Source: Nocardia amikacinitolerans NBRC 108937 (GTDB lineage: Bacteria > Actinomycetota > Actinomycetes > Mycobacteriales > Mycobacteriaceae). From it: DNA of 64,000 nt. The first letter of the stretch is position 1; every line of letters begins with the position of its first letter. The position numbers and the translations under genes were made by a program. Shown one piece after another: positions 39,987 through 49,637 of this stretch. The notes under the pieces are model-generated. The model was not told the DNA's origin. It ran no database searches and was given only the letters and a program-made list of their open reading frames with translations. Location: positions 124,001-188,000 of the forward strand of contig NZ_BDAU01000009.1 of assembly GCF_001612615.1 (NCBI RefSeq). Reading direction: 5' to 3'.

Positions 39987-41303
39987 ATGACACTGGAAGA
40001 TATTCGCGGCGTCGTTCGCGGCCGGGTTTTTCTCCCCGGAGACGAGGAATTCGACGGCGCCGCGCGGGCGTGGAACCTCACCGTGCGCCAATCCGTGGCC
40101 GCGGTGGTCGAGATCGCCGATGCCGCCGACGCGGCGGCGCTGGTCCGCCACGCGAGCGGCACCGGGCTGACGGTCGCCACCCAGCCGACCGGCCACGGCG
40201 CGTCCGGAAACGGTGACGGCGTCATCCTCGTCCGCACCGCGCGCCTCGACGGTATCGAGGTGCACGCCGGCGAGCGGTGGGTGCGCGTCGGCGCCGGCGC
40301 GACGTGGGGGCAGGTGCAATCGGCCGTCGGCGCGCACGGTCTGACCGGTCTGGCGGGCAGCAACCCGGTCGTCGGCGTCACCGGCTACACCCTCGGCGGC
40401 GGGCTGAGCTGGTTCGGCAGGAAGTTCGGCTGGGCCAGCGACGGCGTGCGCGCGTTCGAGATCGTCGATGCCGATGGCCGTCCCGCGCGCGTCACCGCCG
40501 CGTCCGATCCGGAGCTGTTCTGGGCGTTGCGCGGAGGCGGCGGTGACTACGCGCTGGTGACCGCGCTCGAACTCGACCTGCACCCCGCGCCCGCGCTCTA
40601 CGGCGGCCGCCTGATGTGGCCGGGCACCGCGACCCGCGCCGTCTTCGAGGCGTTCACCGAACTCACCGAGCGGGCTCCCGACGAGTTGTCGCTGTGGTTC
40701 CACCGCTTCCAATTCCCCGACGCCCCACCGATGGTCGCGCTCGACCTCGCCTATCTCGGCGATGCCGAGGCGGCCGGGGAACTGCTCGCCGGGGTGAACG
40801 CCATCGGCGGCGCGATCGCCGACAAGCGCGGCGAGCTGTCGGTAGCGAACCTCGGCGACATCACCGCCGAACCCACCGATCCGAGCCCGGCACTGTCCCG
40901 TGCCGAGCTGCTGACCGATCTCGACGACGCGGTGGCGAAGATCCTGCTCGACGATCCGCTCGCGCCGCTGGTGAATTTGCAGATCCGCCACCTCGGCGGC
41001 GCGCTCGCCGCGACCGGGCCGGAGCCGGAGCCGGGCGCCCGCGCGGCGGTGCGCGAGCCGTACCTGCTCTACCTGCTCGGCCTCGGTCTTCCGCACCTCG
41101 CCGAAGCGGTGACCGCCGAACAGCGGCGGATCGTCGGCGCGCTGGACGGCCATCTCGGCGCTGGCAAGCCGTACACCTTCCTGACGCCGGGGGAGCATGC
41201 GTCGGCAGCCTTCGACGCGTCGACGGTGAGCAGGTTGGCCGACATCAAACGGGCCCGTGATCCGCGAGGTGTCTTCCGCGCGAACTACCCGGTGCTCGGA
41301 TGA
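39987..41303 (+). CDS. FAD-linked oxidoreductase (BBE/PCMH type)
   Basis: The 438-aa product has the PCMH-type FAD-binding fold: VATQPTGHGA at about 70, VRVGAGATWGQVQSAVGAHG, GVTGYTLGGGLSWFGRKFG, then an ATG-like ASDPELFWALRGGGGDYALV run. A C-terminal berberine-bridge segment (RDPRGVFRANYPV) is also present. The flavin His is GHG at residues 72-74 region (TGHGA). Such enzymes oxidise alcohols, amines or sugars with oxygen. The gene follows the DoxX-like gene and is likely ECF41-controlled. The substrate is unknown. Confidence 0.9.
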   Translation: MTLEDIRGVVRGRVFLPGDEEFDGAARAWNLTVRQSVAAVVEIADAADAAALVRHASGTGLTVATQPTGHGASGNGDGVILVRTARLDGIEVHAGERWVRVGAGATWGQVQSAVGAHGLTGLAGSNPVVGVTGYTLGGGLSWFGRKFGWASDGVRAFEIVDADGRPARVTAASDPELFWALRGGGGDYALVTALELDLHPAPALYGGRLMWPGTATRAVFEAFTELTERAPDELSLWFHRFQFPDAPPMVALDLAYLGDAEAAGELLAGVNAIGGAIADKRGELSVANLGDITAEPTDPSPALSRAELLTDLDDAVAKILLDDPLAPLVNLQIRHLGGALAATGPEPEPGARAAVREPYLLYLLGLGLPHLAEAVTAEQRRIVGALDGHLGAGKPYTFLTPGEHASAAFDASTVSRLADIKRARDPRGVFRANYPVLG

Positions 41304-41481
41304 GCTGAGGCGGACTCCCTCGGCCCCGATTTTCGGCGGACCCTCTCGGTCTGGCACAATGCACAGGTTGCCCTGGGTGCATGTCGACCCCGGGAGCATC
41401 CCTTAATTCGGAGCATGAACCGGTCGAGCACGCGCTGTGCCGCCAGGGTCCTCTGTTCGCGCGAACTCCAGAAGGATGGAA

Positions 41482-41823
41482 ATGAACACCCTTGACTTCG
41501 TCGACGAAAAGTCGCTGCGCAGCGATGTCCCCGACTTCCGTCCGGGCGACACCCTCAATGTGCACGTGAAGGTCATCGAAGGCTCGAAGGAGCGCATCCA
41601 GGTCTTCAAGGGCGTCGTGATCCGTCGCCAGGGCGGTGGCATCCGCGAGACCTTCACCGTGCGCAAGGTGTCGTTCGGTGTCGGCGTGGAGCGCACCTTC
41701 CCGGTGCACAGCCCCAACATCGACCACATCGACGTCGTGACCCGCGGTGACGTCCGCCGGGCGAAGCTGTACTACCTGCGCGACCTGCGCGGTAAGGCGG
41801 CCAAGATCAAGGAAAAGCGCTGA
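41482..41823 (+). CDS. rplS: 50S ribosomal protein L19
   Basis: The 113-aa product begins [19 protein letters not shown] and contains [19 protein letters not shown] and [20 protein letters not shown], all typical of L19. ATG 41482 is chosen over upstream in-frame starts because it matches the family N-terminus and has AAGGA 5 nt upstream. CACAAT at about 41357 may be the -10 of its own promoter. Confidence 0.98.
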   Translation: MNTLDFVDEKSLRSDVPDFRPGDTLNVHVKVIEGSKERIQVFKGVVIRRQGGGIRETFTVRKVSFGVGVERTFPVHSPNIDHIDVVTRGDVRRAKLYYLRDLRGKAAKIKEKR

Positions 41824-41860
41824 GCGCTTCGCCCTGACCCGGCACGAGTGATCTTCACTG

Positions 41861-41893
41861 GCCCGGCACCGGACGCGAGTCATGGTGCCGGGC
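41861..41893 (+). terminator. Terminator after rplS
   Basis: A perfect 10-bp stem, GCCCGGCACC/GGTGCCGGGC, with a 13-nt loop starts 37 nt after the rplS stop and ends directly before the lepB -10 element. Confidence 0.7.
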
Positions 41894-41899
41894 TAGTCT
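41894..41899 (+). promoter_or_regulatory. -10 element for lepB (leaderless start)
   Basis: TAGTCT ends 7 nt before the GTG of lepB and directly follows the rplS terminator stem. No ribosome binding site is present. Confidence 0.5.
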
Positions 41900-41906
41900 G
41901 TTCCGC

Positions 41907-42677
41907 GTGGCAGACGAAAGTGGGTCGGTGTCGGTGTCCGGATCGGACGACGAGGGGGGACGCCGCGGCAGGCGGCAGGCGAAGAAGCCGAAGAAGCAGC
42001 GCCCGTTCTGGCAGGAGCTGCCGGTCCTCATCGTGATCGCGGCCGTCATCGCCGCGCTGATGGTCAGCTTCGTCGGGCGGCCGTACGTGATCCCCTCCCA
42101 GTCGATGGAGGAGACCCTCCAGATCGGCGACCGCATCTACGTGCAGAAGGTCAGCTACTACGGCAGCGACCCGCAACCCGGTGACGTGGTGGTCTTCGTC
42201 GGACCGCCCTCCTGGAACACCCGCTACCAGTCGATCCGCTCGGACAACGCGATCGTGCGCGGCGTGCAGAACTTCTTCTCCTTCTTCGGCCTCGTGCCGC
42301 CCGACGAGAACGACCTGGTCAAGCGGGTCATCGCGGTCGGCGGCCAGACCGTGCAGTGCTGCGACGCGCAGGGCAGGGTCATGGTGGACGGCAAACCACT
42401 CGACGAGCCCTACGTCGAGAACGACTACCGCTGGCTGCCCGGCCAGCAGAACCCCACCTATCCCGCGGGCCGCGTGTTCGGTCCGGTGAAGGTTCCGGAC
42501 GGGCACCTGTGGGTGATGGGCGACAACCGCAACCAGTCCGCGGACTCCCGCGCCCACGTCGGCGACGAGTTGCAAGGCACCGTCCCCATCGACAACGTCC
42601 GAGGCAAGGCCGTCGTGAAGATCTGGCCGCCGAATCGGATCGGGCTCATCCGTTCCCAGGACCCGCAGACCAACTGA
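41907..42677 (+). CDS. lepB: Signal peptidase I
   Basis: The 256-aa enzyme cleaves signal peptides outside the membrane. A basic N-terminus is followed by one TM helix (about 38-55). The catalytic Ser66 lies in VIPSQSMEETL and Lys139 in LVKRVIAVGGQ; GDNRNQSADSR is the box E motif. An insert between these boxes (IRSDNAIVRGVQNFFSFFG) is typical of mycolate bacteria. The GTG start appears leaderless. It sits between rplS and rnhB as in mycobacteria. Confidence 0.96.
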   Translation: MADESGSVSVSGSDDEGGRRGRRQAKKPKKQRPFWQELPVLIVIAAVIAALMVSFVGRPYVIPSQSMEETLQIGDRIYVQKVSYYGSDPQPGDVVVFVGPPSWNTRYQSIRSDNAIVRGVQNFFSFFGLVPPDENDLVKRVIAVGGQTVQCCDAQGRVMVDGKPLDEPYVENDYRWLPGQQNPTYPAGRVFGPVKVPDGHLWVMGDNRNQSADSRAHVGDELQGTVPIDNVRGKAVVKIWPPNRIGLIRSQDPQTN

Positions 42678-42704
42678 TCGGCGCGGCCGCAGGATAATTG
42701 GACG

Positions 42705-43490
42705 GTGGGGCAGGCCGGAGCAGTGGGTAACCGAATGACGGCAAGCAATGGGTGGCCGCCGCGCGTGGTGATGCGCAAAGCGGGCGGCTTGCGCACGCTG
42801 GAGGCGGCGCTGATCCGCAGCGGGCTCGGCCCGGTGGCGGGTGTGGACGAGGCCGGTCGCGGCCCGTGCGCCGGGCCGCTGGTCGTGGCGGCCTGCCTGC
42901 TCGCACCGAAGGCCTACGACAGACTCGCGGGCCTCGACGACTCCAAGAGGCTCACCGAAGCCACCCGCGAGCAGCTGTATCCGGTCATCACGCGGCTGGC
43001 GCTGGCCTGGAAGGTCGTCGTGATCCCGGCGTGGGAGATCGACTCGATCGGCATTCACGTGGCCAATATCGAGGGCATGCGCCGCGCGGTCGCGGGCCTC
43101 GGGCAGACTCCCGGCTACGTGCTGACCGACGGTTTCCGTGTCCCGGGCATTCCGGTGCCGTCACTGCCCGTGATCGGCGGTGACGCCGCGGCGGCCTGCA
43201 TCGCGGCGGCCAGCATCCTGGCCAAGGTGACCCGCGACCGCATCATGGTCGAGATGGACCAGCGATTCCCCGGCTACGGTTTCGCGGCGCACAAGGGTTA
43301 CAACACGCCCGAACACACCGCCGCGCTCGAGCAGCTCGGTCCGTGCAGCGAGCACCGGCGATCGTGGCGCAATGTGCGTGAGACGGCGGGATTGCGGCCG
43401 CTCGATCCGGCCGTCGAGTACGCCGACGCGGTGCTCGCCGACGGCCTCGAGGACAGCCGAGTGGCTACCGATGCCGCCCATGCGAGATGA
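42705..43490 (+). CDS. rnhB: Ribonuclease HII
   Basis: The 261-aa enzyme removes RNA from RNA/DNA hybrids. Metal-binding motifs [25 protein letters not shown] and [14 protein letters not shown] are intact. GTG 42705 has GATAAT 6 nt upstream, which fits a leaderless start; ATG 42735 gives the shorter N-terminus known from mycobacteria ([14 protein letters not shown]) and is equally plausible. Confidence 0.95.
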   Translation: MGQAGAVGNRMTASNGWPPRVVMRKAGGLRTLEAALIRSGLGPVAGVDEAGRGPCAGPLVVAACLLAPKAYDRLAGLDDSKRLTEATREQLYPVITRLALAWKVVVIPAWEIDSIGIHVANIEGMRRAVAGLGQTPGYVLTDGFRVPGIPVPSLPVIGGDAAAACIAAASILAKVTRDRIMVEMDQRFPGYGFAAHKGYNTPEHTAALEQLGPCSEHRRSWRNVRETAGLRPLDPAVEYADAVLADGLEDSRVATDAAHAR

Positions 43491-43613
43491 TGTGAAGAGA
43501 CGACCAGGCGGTGTGAGCGTCAGGCCAGGAGGCGATAGCGCGGGGTAACCACGCGGGCCACGCGAACGCCGCCGATACGATGCAGTGCGGCGAGAAGGAG
43601 GACGTCCCACCCG

Positions 43614-43919
43614 ATGAGTGCCGAGGACCTCGAGAAGTACGAAACCGAGATGGAGCTCTCGCTGTATCGCGAGTACAAAGACATCGTCGGTCAGTTCTCG
43701 TACGTGGTGGAGACCGAGCGCCGCTTCTACCTGGCCAACTCCGTGGAACTGCGTCCGCAGAACGCCGACGGTGAGGTGTACTTCGAGGTGCGCATGAGCG
43801 ACGCGTGGGTGTGGGACATGTACCGGCCCGCCCGCTTCGTCAAGCACGTCCGGGTGATCACCTTCAAGGACGTCAACATCGAGGAGTTGGAGAAGCCGGA
43901 CCTGCGGCTTCCGGAGTAG
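43614..43919 (+). CDS. DUF2469 family protein
   Basis: The 101-aa acidic protein (SAEDLEKYETEMELSLYREY, YFEVRMSDAWVWDMYRP) belongs to the DUF2469 family, found in the same place in mycobacteria (Rv2901c). GAGAAGGAGG lies upstream of the ATG. Its function is not established. It probably shares a transcript with rnhB, although a 123-nt gap separates them. Confidence 0.93.
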   Translation: MSAEDLEKYETEMELSLYREYKDIVGQFSYVVETERRFYLANSVELRPQNADGEVYFEVRMSDAWVWDMYRPARFVKHVRVITFKDVNIEELEKPDLRLPE

Positions 43920-44234
43920 TCCGGTCGGCGGGAAGCGCTCGCGGACGGCGCTGGACTACGTCCGGCAGCGCCGCCCGGTAGACCTCGGACTCTCCGGCCA
44001 TCCGCGAGCCGACAACAGCGTTCGCGTCGACCGAGCTTGCCTCGCCCAGGTCGCGGCCGTGCGTAGGTCGACGAGCACGCCGTCGGCAGCGCCTTACCAC
44101 TGCGCTCCGACAACACGACCCGGCTGCGGACCGCGCGGCGGCGTGTTGTCCACAGCGGCGGCGTAGTCCACAGGGCGGGCATCGGCCCAGGTCACCGCGA
44201 CCGGACCGCGGTGCGGCGCGGTCACGATCGTCGG
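43920..44234. other. Gap with copy C of the GGACTACGTCCGGC element
   Basis: No gene is supported in these 315 nt. GGCGCTG at 43947 and CAGCGCC at 43966 flank GACTACGTCCGG and form a 7-bp inverted repeat that shares the core of copies A and B. CGGCCGTGCGT near 44052 also resembles sequence beside copy B. The formate dehydrogenase genes found at this place in mycobacteria are absent. Confidence 0.5.
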
Positions 44235-44591
44235 GTGGCAGACAAACAGGCGCTCGGCGCATACGGGGAAGAGCTGGCGGCACGGTTCCTGCAGGACGCT
44301 GGCATGGAGATCGTCGTGCGCAACTGGCGTTGCCGGTACGGCGAGCTCGATCTGATCGCGCGTGATTCCGGGACCACCGCGTTCGTCGAGGTGAAGACCC
44401 GCAGCGGTCTCGGCTTCGGCACGCCTGCCGAGGCCGTCACCTTCGCCAAGCAGCAGCGCATCCGGCGGCTCGCGCTGCTCTGGCTGGCCGAGCAGGACGG
44501 TCCGTGGCGGCGGATCCGCTTCGACGTGATCTCGGTACTGATCCAGCCCGGCCACAACCCGGTGATCGACCACCTCGAGGCGGTCTTCTGA
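44235..44591 (+). CDS. YraN family (UPF0102) nuclease-fold protein
   Basis: The 118-aa product carries a PD-(D/E)xK-type core: YGEELAARFL at the start, ELDLIARDSGTTAFVEVKTRS with the catalytic ExK. The family resembles Holliday-junction resolvases, but activity is not established. GTG 44235 gives the family N-terminus ADKQALGAYGEE. The stop codon overlaps the comM start (TGATG), so the pair is translationally coupled. Confidence 0.93.
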   Translation: MADKQALGAYGEELAARFLQDAGMEIVVRNWRCRYGELDLIARDSGTTAFVEVKTRSGLGFGTPAEAVTFAKQQRIRRLALLWLAEQDGPWRRIRFDVISVLIQPGHNPVIDHLEAVF

Positions 44592-46099
44592 TGGCGCTCG
44601 GGCGCGCCCATTCCGTCGCGGTGGCGGGCGTGGACGGGCAGTTGGTGGAGATCGAGGCCGACATCGGTCAGGGGCTGCCGTCGGTGCACCTGGTCGGCCT
44701 GCCCGACACCGCGCTCTCCGAATCGCGCGACCGGGTCCGCTCGGCGGTGGCCAATTCGGGGGAGAAGTGGCCGGACGGCCGCGTGATCCTGGCCCTGTCG
44801 CCCGCGACCCTGCCCAAGATCGGCAGCGTCTACGACCTCGCACTCGCGGTATCGGTACTGGACGCTGCGGGCGCGGTGCCCTCGGAACGGCTGGCGAAGA
44901 CGGTGCTGCTCGGCGAGCTCGCGTTGGACGGGCGGGTGCGCCGGGTGCGCGGCATCCTGCCCGCGGTGATCACCGCGCGCAACGCGGGCTGTTCGACGGT
45001 GGTGGTACCCGAATGCGCCATGGCGGAAGCGGGTCTGGTGGAAGACGTCGAGGTGTTCGGCGCGGCGAGTCTGCGCGCCGTGGTCGCCTGGCTGCGCGGC
45101 GAGGCGGCGCTGCCGGAGCCGAGTGGCGAACTGCCCGACACTACGCACTCCTACGGCGACCTCAGCGAGGTGGTCGGTCAGGACGAGGCACGCTGGGCGC
45201 TCGAGGTGGCCGCGGCGGGTGGCCACCACCTGTTGCTCACCGGGCCGCCGGGCATCGGCAAAACCATGCTCGCGCAACGTCTTCCCGGTCTGCTGCCGCC
45301 GCTGTCGGAAGCGGAGGCGTTGGAGGTGACGGCGATCCACTCGGTGGCGGGCGCGCTGTCCGGCGATCATCCGCTCATCACCGTGCCGCCGTTCGTCGCG
45401 CCGCACCACTCCACCTCGGTCACGGCGATGATCGGCGGCGGCTCGGGCTCGGCCCGTCCGGGCGCGGTGAGTCGCGCCCACCGTGGCGTGCTCTTCCTCG
45501 ACGAGTGCGCCGAGATCGGCGTCAAGGTCCTCGAAGCGATGCGAACGCCTTTGGAGGAAGGCGAAGTTCGCATCGCCCGCCGCGACGGGGTGGCGCGCTA
45601 CCCGGCCCGCTTCCAACTGGTCCTGGCCGCGAACCCCTGCCCGTGCGCGCCCGCCCGCGACGTGGACTGCATCTGCGCACCTCTGGCCCGCCGCCGCTAC
45701 CTCGGCAAACTGTCCGGGCCGCTGATGGACCGCATCGACATCTGGGTGCAGATGCACGGTCAGTCGGGCGCCACGTTCAGCTCCGACGCCGCCGAGAGCA
45801 GCGCGGTGGTGCGCGAGCGCGTCGCGGCGGCCAGAAAGGCCGCGCTGCACCGCTGGCGCGAGCACGGCTGGCTCACCAACGCGGAGGTCCCGGGACACGC
45901 ACTGCGCCAACGGTTCCGACTGCCCCGCGAATCCGTCGCCCCGGTCGAGGCCGCCTTGCGCATGGGACGCATGTCCGCCAGGGGCGCCGACCGCGCCATC
46001 CGCGTCGCCTGGACGATCTGCGATCTGCGCGGTGCCGATGTCCCCAGCGCGCAGGACGTCATGTTGGCGCTGAACTTCCGCCAGCGGGGTGCGCAGTGA
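44591..46099 (+). CDS. comM: ComM/YifB family Mg-chelatase-like AAA+ ATPase
   Basis: The 502-aa protein has an N-terminal Lon-like S5 fold (VDGQLVEIEADIGQGLPSVH) and an AAA+ domain with Walker A GPPGIGKTM at about 217 and Walker B VLFLDECAEI at about 300. The C-terminal Mg-chelatase helicase segment contains NPCPCAP and RYLGKLSGPLMDRIDI. ComM is a branch-migration helicase used in natural transformation. The gene lies directly before dprA, another transformation factor, as in mycobacteria. Confidence 0.95.
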   Translation: MALGRAHSVAVAGVDGQLVEIEADIGQGLPSVHLVGLPDTALSESRDRVRSAVANSGEKWPDGRVILALSPATLPKIGSVYDLALAVSVLDAAGAVPSERLAKTVLLGELALDGRVRRVRGILPAVITARNAGCSTVVVPECAMAEAGLVEDVEVFGAASLRAVVAWLRGEAALPEPSGELPDTTHSYGDLSEVVGQDEARWALEVAAAGGHHLLLTGPPGIGKTMLAQRLPGLLPPLSEAEALEVTAIHSVAGALSGDHPLITVPPFVAPHHSTSVTAMIGGGSGSARPGAVSRAHRGVLFLDECAEIGVKVLEAMRTPLEEGEVRIARRDGVARYPARFQLVLAANPCPCAPARDVDCICAPLARRRYLGKLSGPLMDRIDIWVQMHGQSGATFSSDAAESSAVVRERVAAARKAALHRWREHGWLTNAEVPGHALRQRFRLPRESVAPVEAALRMGRMSARGADRAIRVAWTICDLRGADVPSAQDVMLALNFRQRGAQ

Positions 46100-46637
46100 A
46101 CACGCGGCGTGGCAGGGGTTTTGGCGCCGAGGTGCCGCCGCAGCCATCGATGGTGCGGTGCGGTGACCGCGCTGCGGCATCGACTCAACGGTGGGCGCCG
46201 TGCCGCGGCCGTGTGGCGATGTCCTTGTCGGCGGACGGCCGCGACGGGGGTGCGCGATGACCGGCGCGAGCCGAGCGGGGCGGGATGCCGTCGGGTACGA
46301 GGTGGTTCCCCGCGTAGGGGATGGCCACGGTTTCGATGGGCGGTCGGGCATTTCGCGGCCAGCCGCATATCTTGACGGTCGTCCGGACTGCACGGTTGAG
46401 CTCGATCGGGGCGGCGTCGACCGGCGCGCGGCTCGCGGGGGTCGAAGGGTTTCGATGGACGAGGACGGCGAGGGTGGTGTGGAGTCCGGCATTCGAGGCT
46501 TCGGCGGGGATGGTTCTGGTCCGGAGCGAGCGGTGTGGGCCGACGAGCGGGACGGGTGTGGGTCGGAGCTCGGTGTCGCGGGTTGTGGCGCGGACCCGAG
46601 TGGTCGGCGGCAAGCGCCCGGTGCGAAGTCGCGGGTA
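46100..46637. other. 538-nt comM-dprA spacer with coding-like but unsupported open frame
   Basis: In related genomes comM and dprA nearly touch. Here the dprA frame stays open back to 46191, with possible starts at 46257 (GGGGG 6 nt upstream) and 46455 (GAAGGG 5 nt upstream). Third-position GC in this stretch is roughly 70%, well below neighbouring genes, and the predicted peptide is Gly/Arg/Asp-rich without family similarity. It is either an inserted non-coding segment or a disordered N-terminal extension. Confidence 0.45.
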
Positions 46638-47804
46638 GTGGGTGGTGCGGGAACGGCGGACGAGCGGAAGTTGGCATGGGTGTACCTTTCGCGGGTCGTC
46701 GAAGGGCCCTGTGCGGCGTTGTCCGCGTTGATCGAATCGGTCGGGGTGGTGGAGGCCGCACGGGCGGTGCGCGAGTGCGAGTTGCCGGAGTCGCTGCGCG
46801 GACCGACCAGGCGGCGGCGCGAGATCGACTCGGCGGCGGACGATCTGGAGCTCATCGAGCGGATCGGTGGCCGGGTGGTGACGCCCGACGACCCGGAATG
46901 GCCCGCGTGGCGGTTGCTGGGGCTGAGCCAACTCGAGGTGGGGCGGGATCCGGACGGCGCGGTCCCGCTGGTGCTCTGGGTGCGCGGACCGCGGTCCCTG
47001 CTGGAGTCGAGCGAACGCGCGTTGGCGGTGGTCGGATCGCGGTGCAGCACGGGATACGGCAATCAGGTCACCGCCGAGATCGCCGGGGATCTGGCCGCCC
47101 AGGGCTGGACCATCGTGTCCGGCGCGGCGTTCGGCGTCGACGCCATGGCGCACCGCGCGGCGCTGGCGGTCGACGGGCCGACCATCGCGGTGCTCGCGTG
47201 CGGCGTGGACCGTCCGTATCCCGCACAGCACGAGCGGCTGCTCGCCGAGATCGCGGACGTCGGCCTGGTGGTCAGCGAGTATCCGCCCGGCACGGTCGCC
47301 AGGAAGCACCACTTCTTGGCGCGCAACCGCCTGATCGCGGCGTTTGCCGATGGTGTGCTGGTCACCGAGGCGGGACTGCGCAGCGGCGCGCGAAACACCG
47401 TGAAATGGGCGCGTCGACTGGGCCGCCCGGCGCTGGCGATCCCCGGGCCGGTCACCTCGGCGGCCTCGACGGGCTGCCATCGGATGATCCGCGACGGCGA
47501 GGCGCTGCTCGTCACCCGCACGGAGGAAGTGATCGATGAGGCCGGACCGCTGCGTTTGTCGCTGCCCGGCAGCGCGGGCGCCGTGCCGGACACCCCCGAG
47601 CACCTCACCGGCGACGAGGCCACCGTCTTCGCCGCCCTCCCCGCCATCGGCTCCCGCCTACCCCACGAACTGACCGGCCATTGCCCACTCTCCCTGCCCG
47701 CGATCCGCGCCGCCCTGGTCGCACTCGAGATCGCGGGGTTGGTCGGCCTCGACGAAACCGGTTGGCACCGAAAGGCGTTCAGGAAGTCGGGAGGACGCTC
47801 GTGA
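46638..47804 (+). CDS. dprA: DNA-processing protein DprA
   Basis: DprA loads RecA on incoming single-stranded DNA. The recognisable protein starts just before KLAWVYLSRVVEGPCAAL. Its Rossmann core has AVVGSRCSTGYG and SGAAFGVDAMAHRAAL, then AVLACGVDRPYPAQHERL and ITEA-type FADGVLVTEAGLRSGA. GTG 46638 gives 388 aa, the usual mycobacterial length, with GAAG 9 nt upstream. Longer starts would add ~130-150 residues of atypical sequence. It lies after comM and before xerC. Confidence 0.93.
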   Translation: MGGAGTADERKLAWVYLSRVVEGPCAALSALIESVGVVEAARAVRECELPESLRGPTRRRREIDSAADDLELIERIGGRVVTPDDPEWPAWRLLGLSQLEVGRDPDGAVPLVLWVRGPRSLLESSERALAVVGSRCSTGYGNQVTAEIAGDLAAQGWTIVSGAAFGVDAMAHRAALAVDGPTIAVLACGVDRPYPAQHERLLAEIADVGLVVSEYPPGTVARKHHFLARNRLIAAFADGVLVTEAGLRSGARNTVKWARRLGRPALAIPGPVTSAASTGCHRMIRDGEALLVTRTEEVIDEAGPLRLSLPGSAGAVPDTPEHLTGDEATVFAALPAIGSRLPHELTGHCPLSLPAIRAALVALEIAGLVGLDETGWHRKAFRKSGGRS

Positions 47805-48002
47805 TGATCAGGCCACAGTCCGTCCGTACACGGCGCGTGATCGCGGGAGCCCGGCGATGGTTGCGATCACGCCGACTCTTCGCGGGCTTCGCGAAAATGG
47901 TTCGCGACTTACGAAACCACGGGTTGCGACGTAGGACACCCCGAGACTCACGGCCCGGCGCGGGTTCTTGCCAACCGCCGCGCCGACCGCGACGGTGGTG
48001 GG

Positions 48003-48926
48003 GTGGACGAGTTGCCGGAGGATCTGGACGCGCTGTTGACGGAGTACGGGCGACACCTGCGGCTCGGTCGCAACCGCTCGGCGCACACCGTGCGGGCTTA
48101 CCTCGGCGACGCGCGGTCGCTGCTGGCCCACCTGTACGCCCGGTCCCCGGATTCGGCGGTCCGAGAGCTGGACCTGACGCTGTTGCGGTCGTGGCTCGCC
48201 GCGCAGTCGGCGAACGGCGCGGCCCGCACCACGATGGCGCGGCGCGCGTCCTCGGCGCGCACGTTCACCGGCTGGCTGACGAAGACCGGCAGGCTGGAAG
48301 TGGATCCCGGCCTACGGCTCGGCTCGCCCAAGGCGCACCGGACGCTGCCAGCGGTGCTCGGCAGGCAGCAGGCGGTGGAGGCCATGGACGCCGCGGAATC
48401 CGGTGCGGCGCAGCACGATCCGATGGCATTGCGGGACCGGCTGATCGTCGAGCTGCTGTATTCGACCGGGATCCGGGTGAGCGAACTCTGCGGCTTGGAC
48501 GTCGACGACGTGGACCGGGAGCGGCACTTGGTCCGGGTGCTCGGCAAGGGGAACAGGGAGCGCTCCGTGCCGTTCGGCGCACCGGCCGACCGCGCCGTCG
48601 CGGAGTGGCTGCGCTACGGCCGCCCCGCGTTCGCGACCGCCGAATCGGGGCGCGCGCTCCTGCTCGGCAGGCGCGGCAGGCGGCTCGACCAGCGGCAGGC
48701 AAGGACCGTGGTGCACGAGGTCGTTTCGGCGATCCCCGGCGCGCCCGACATCGCGCCGCACGGCCTCCGCCACAGCGCGGCGACCCACCTGCTGGAGGGC
48801 GGCGCGGATCTGCGTGTGGTGCAGGAGGTGCTCGGCCACGCCAGCATGGCCACCACCCAGCTGTACACGCACGTCTCCATCGAACGGCTGAAGAAGGTGC
48901 ACGACCAGGCCCACCCTCGCGCGTGA
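48003..48926 (+). CDS. xerC: Tyrosine recombinase XerC
   Basis: The 307-aa recombinase resolves chromosome dimers with XerD at dif. The N-terminal SAM-like domain ([22 protein letters not shown]) is followed by the catalytic domain: Arg in [11 protein letters not shown], Lys in [26 protein letters not shown], then [10 protein letters not shown] and the nucleophile Tyr in LYTHVS. GTG 48003 begins it. It lies 198 nt after dprA; the viuB gene found between them in M. tuberculosis is missing. Confidence 0.95.
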   Translation: MDELPEDLDALLTEYGRHLRLGRNRSAHTVRAYLGDARSLLAHLYARSPDSAVRELDLTLLRSWLAAQSANGAARTTMARRASSARTFTGWLTKTGRLEVDPGLRLGSPKAHRTLPAVLGRQQAVEAMDAAESGAAQHDPMALRDRLIVELLYSTGIRVSELCGLDVDDVDRERHLVRVLGKGNRERSVPFGAPADRAVAEWLRYGRPAFATAESGRALLLGRRGRRLDQRQARTVVHEVVSAIPGAPDIAPHGLRHSAATHLLEGGADLRVVQEVLGHASMATTQLYTHVSIERLKKVHDQAHPRA

Positions 48927-49271
48927 GCCACCGGTCGGCGTCGCGCCCGCAATGGGGGCGCCGGTGTCGCCCACCAATGCACCGCTGACCTCGACCGTGA
49001 CCGGCTCGCGACGACCTTCCACGACGCCGCCCCGATGTGCTTCCAGCTCGACGCGCGGCATGGGGTGCGCTGCCCGCGAGGCTCGTGGACGACCGCCCGG
49101 TCTACCACTACGCTGACGTTGCGGAACGTTTGCTTGCGGCACGAAACTGACCAGAGACGGAGTGGTGCCCGTGCACCCTGGCGGCGGAAGCGTGACCTCG
49201 GACGTCCCTGAGCGCCCGGCCGATTCGATCGTTGTCGTGCCCTTTGCCTGCCCGGCCCGCGAGGGGGCGGT
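48927..49271. other. Gap between xerC and DUF202 genes
   Basis: No supported gene is seen in these 345 nt. GAGGGGGCG at its end is the ribosome binding site for the first DUF202 gene. GGAACGTTTGC near 49120 loosely resembles a stress-sigma -35 element, but no matching -10 was found. Confidence 0.4.
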
Positions 49272-49637
49272 GTGACACTCCCGGAAGTCGGTTCGGAATC
49301 GGAGGACGGCGAGGAAGGCGTCGACTACCGCTTCACGCTCGCCAACGAACGAACCTTCCTGGCCTGGATGCGCACCTCCCTCGGCCTGCTCGCCGGCGGT
49401 GTCGCGGTGCACACCCTGGTCCAGCCGTTCCACATGGCAGGCCTGCGCCGGACGCTCGCGGTCAGCTGCATCGTGCTCGCGGTCGTCGTCGCGATCGGCG
49501 GCTACCTGCACTGGCGTCGGGTCGGACACGCGATGCGCCGCGCCGAACCGCTGCCGGAGACGATATTGGTGCCGATCCTGTCGGCGGGCATCGGAGCCGT
49601 GTCGATCATGGCCTGTATCGCGGTGCTGCTGCGATGA
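49272..49637 (+). CDS. DUF202 (YidH-like) membrane protein
   Basis: The 121-aa product contains the DUF202 signature FTLANERTFLAWMRTSLGLLAGGVA and three TM helices (about 35-52, 64-80 and 97-118). The GTG start has GAGGGGG upstream. It overlaps the next DUF202 gene by 4 nt (ATGA). The function is unknown; YidH-like proteins often occur as such pairs. Confidence 0.9.
   Translation: MTLPEVGSESEDGEEGVDYRFTLANERTFLAWMRTSLGLLAGGVAVHTLVQPFHMAGLRRTLAVSCIVLAVVVAIGGYLHWRRVGHAMRRAEPLPETILVPILSAGIGAVSIMACIAVLLR

Noticed and set aside
49232..49633. 5' extension of the second DUF202 gene
   Set aside because: It overlaps the first DUF202 gene out of frame; ATG 49634 gives the family N-terminus.
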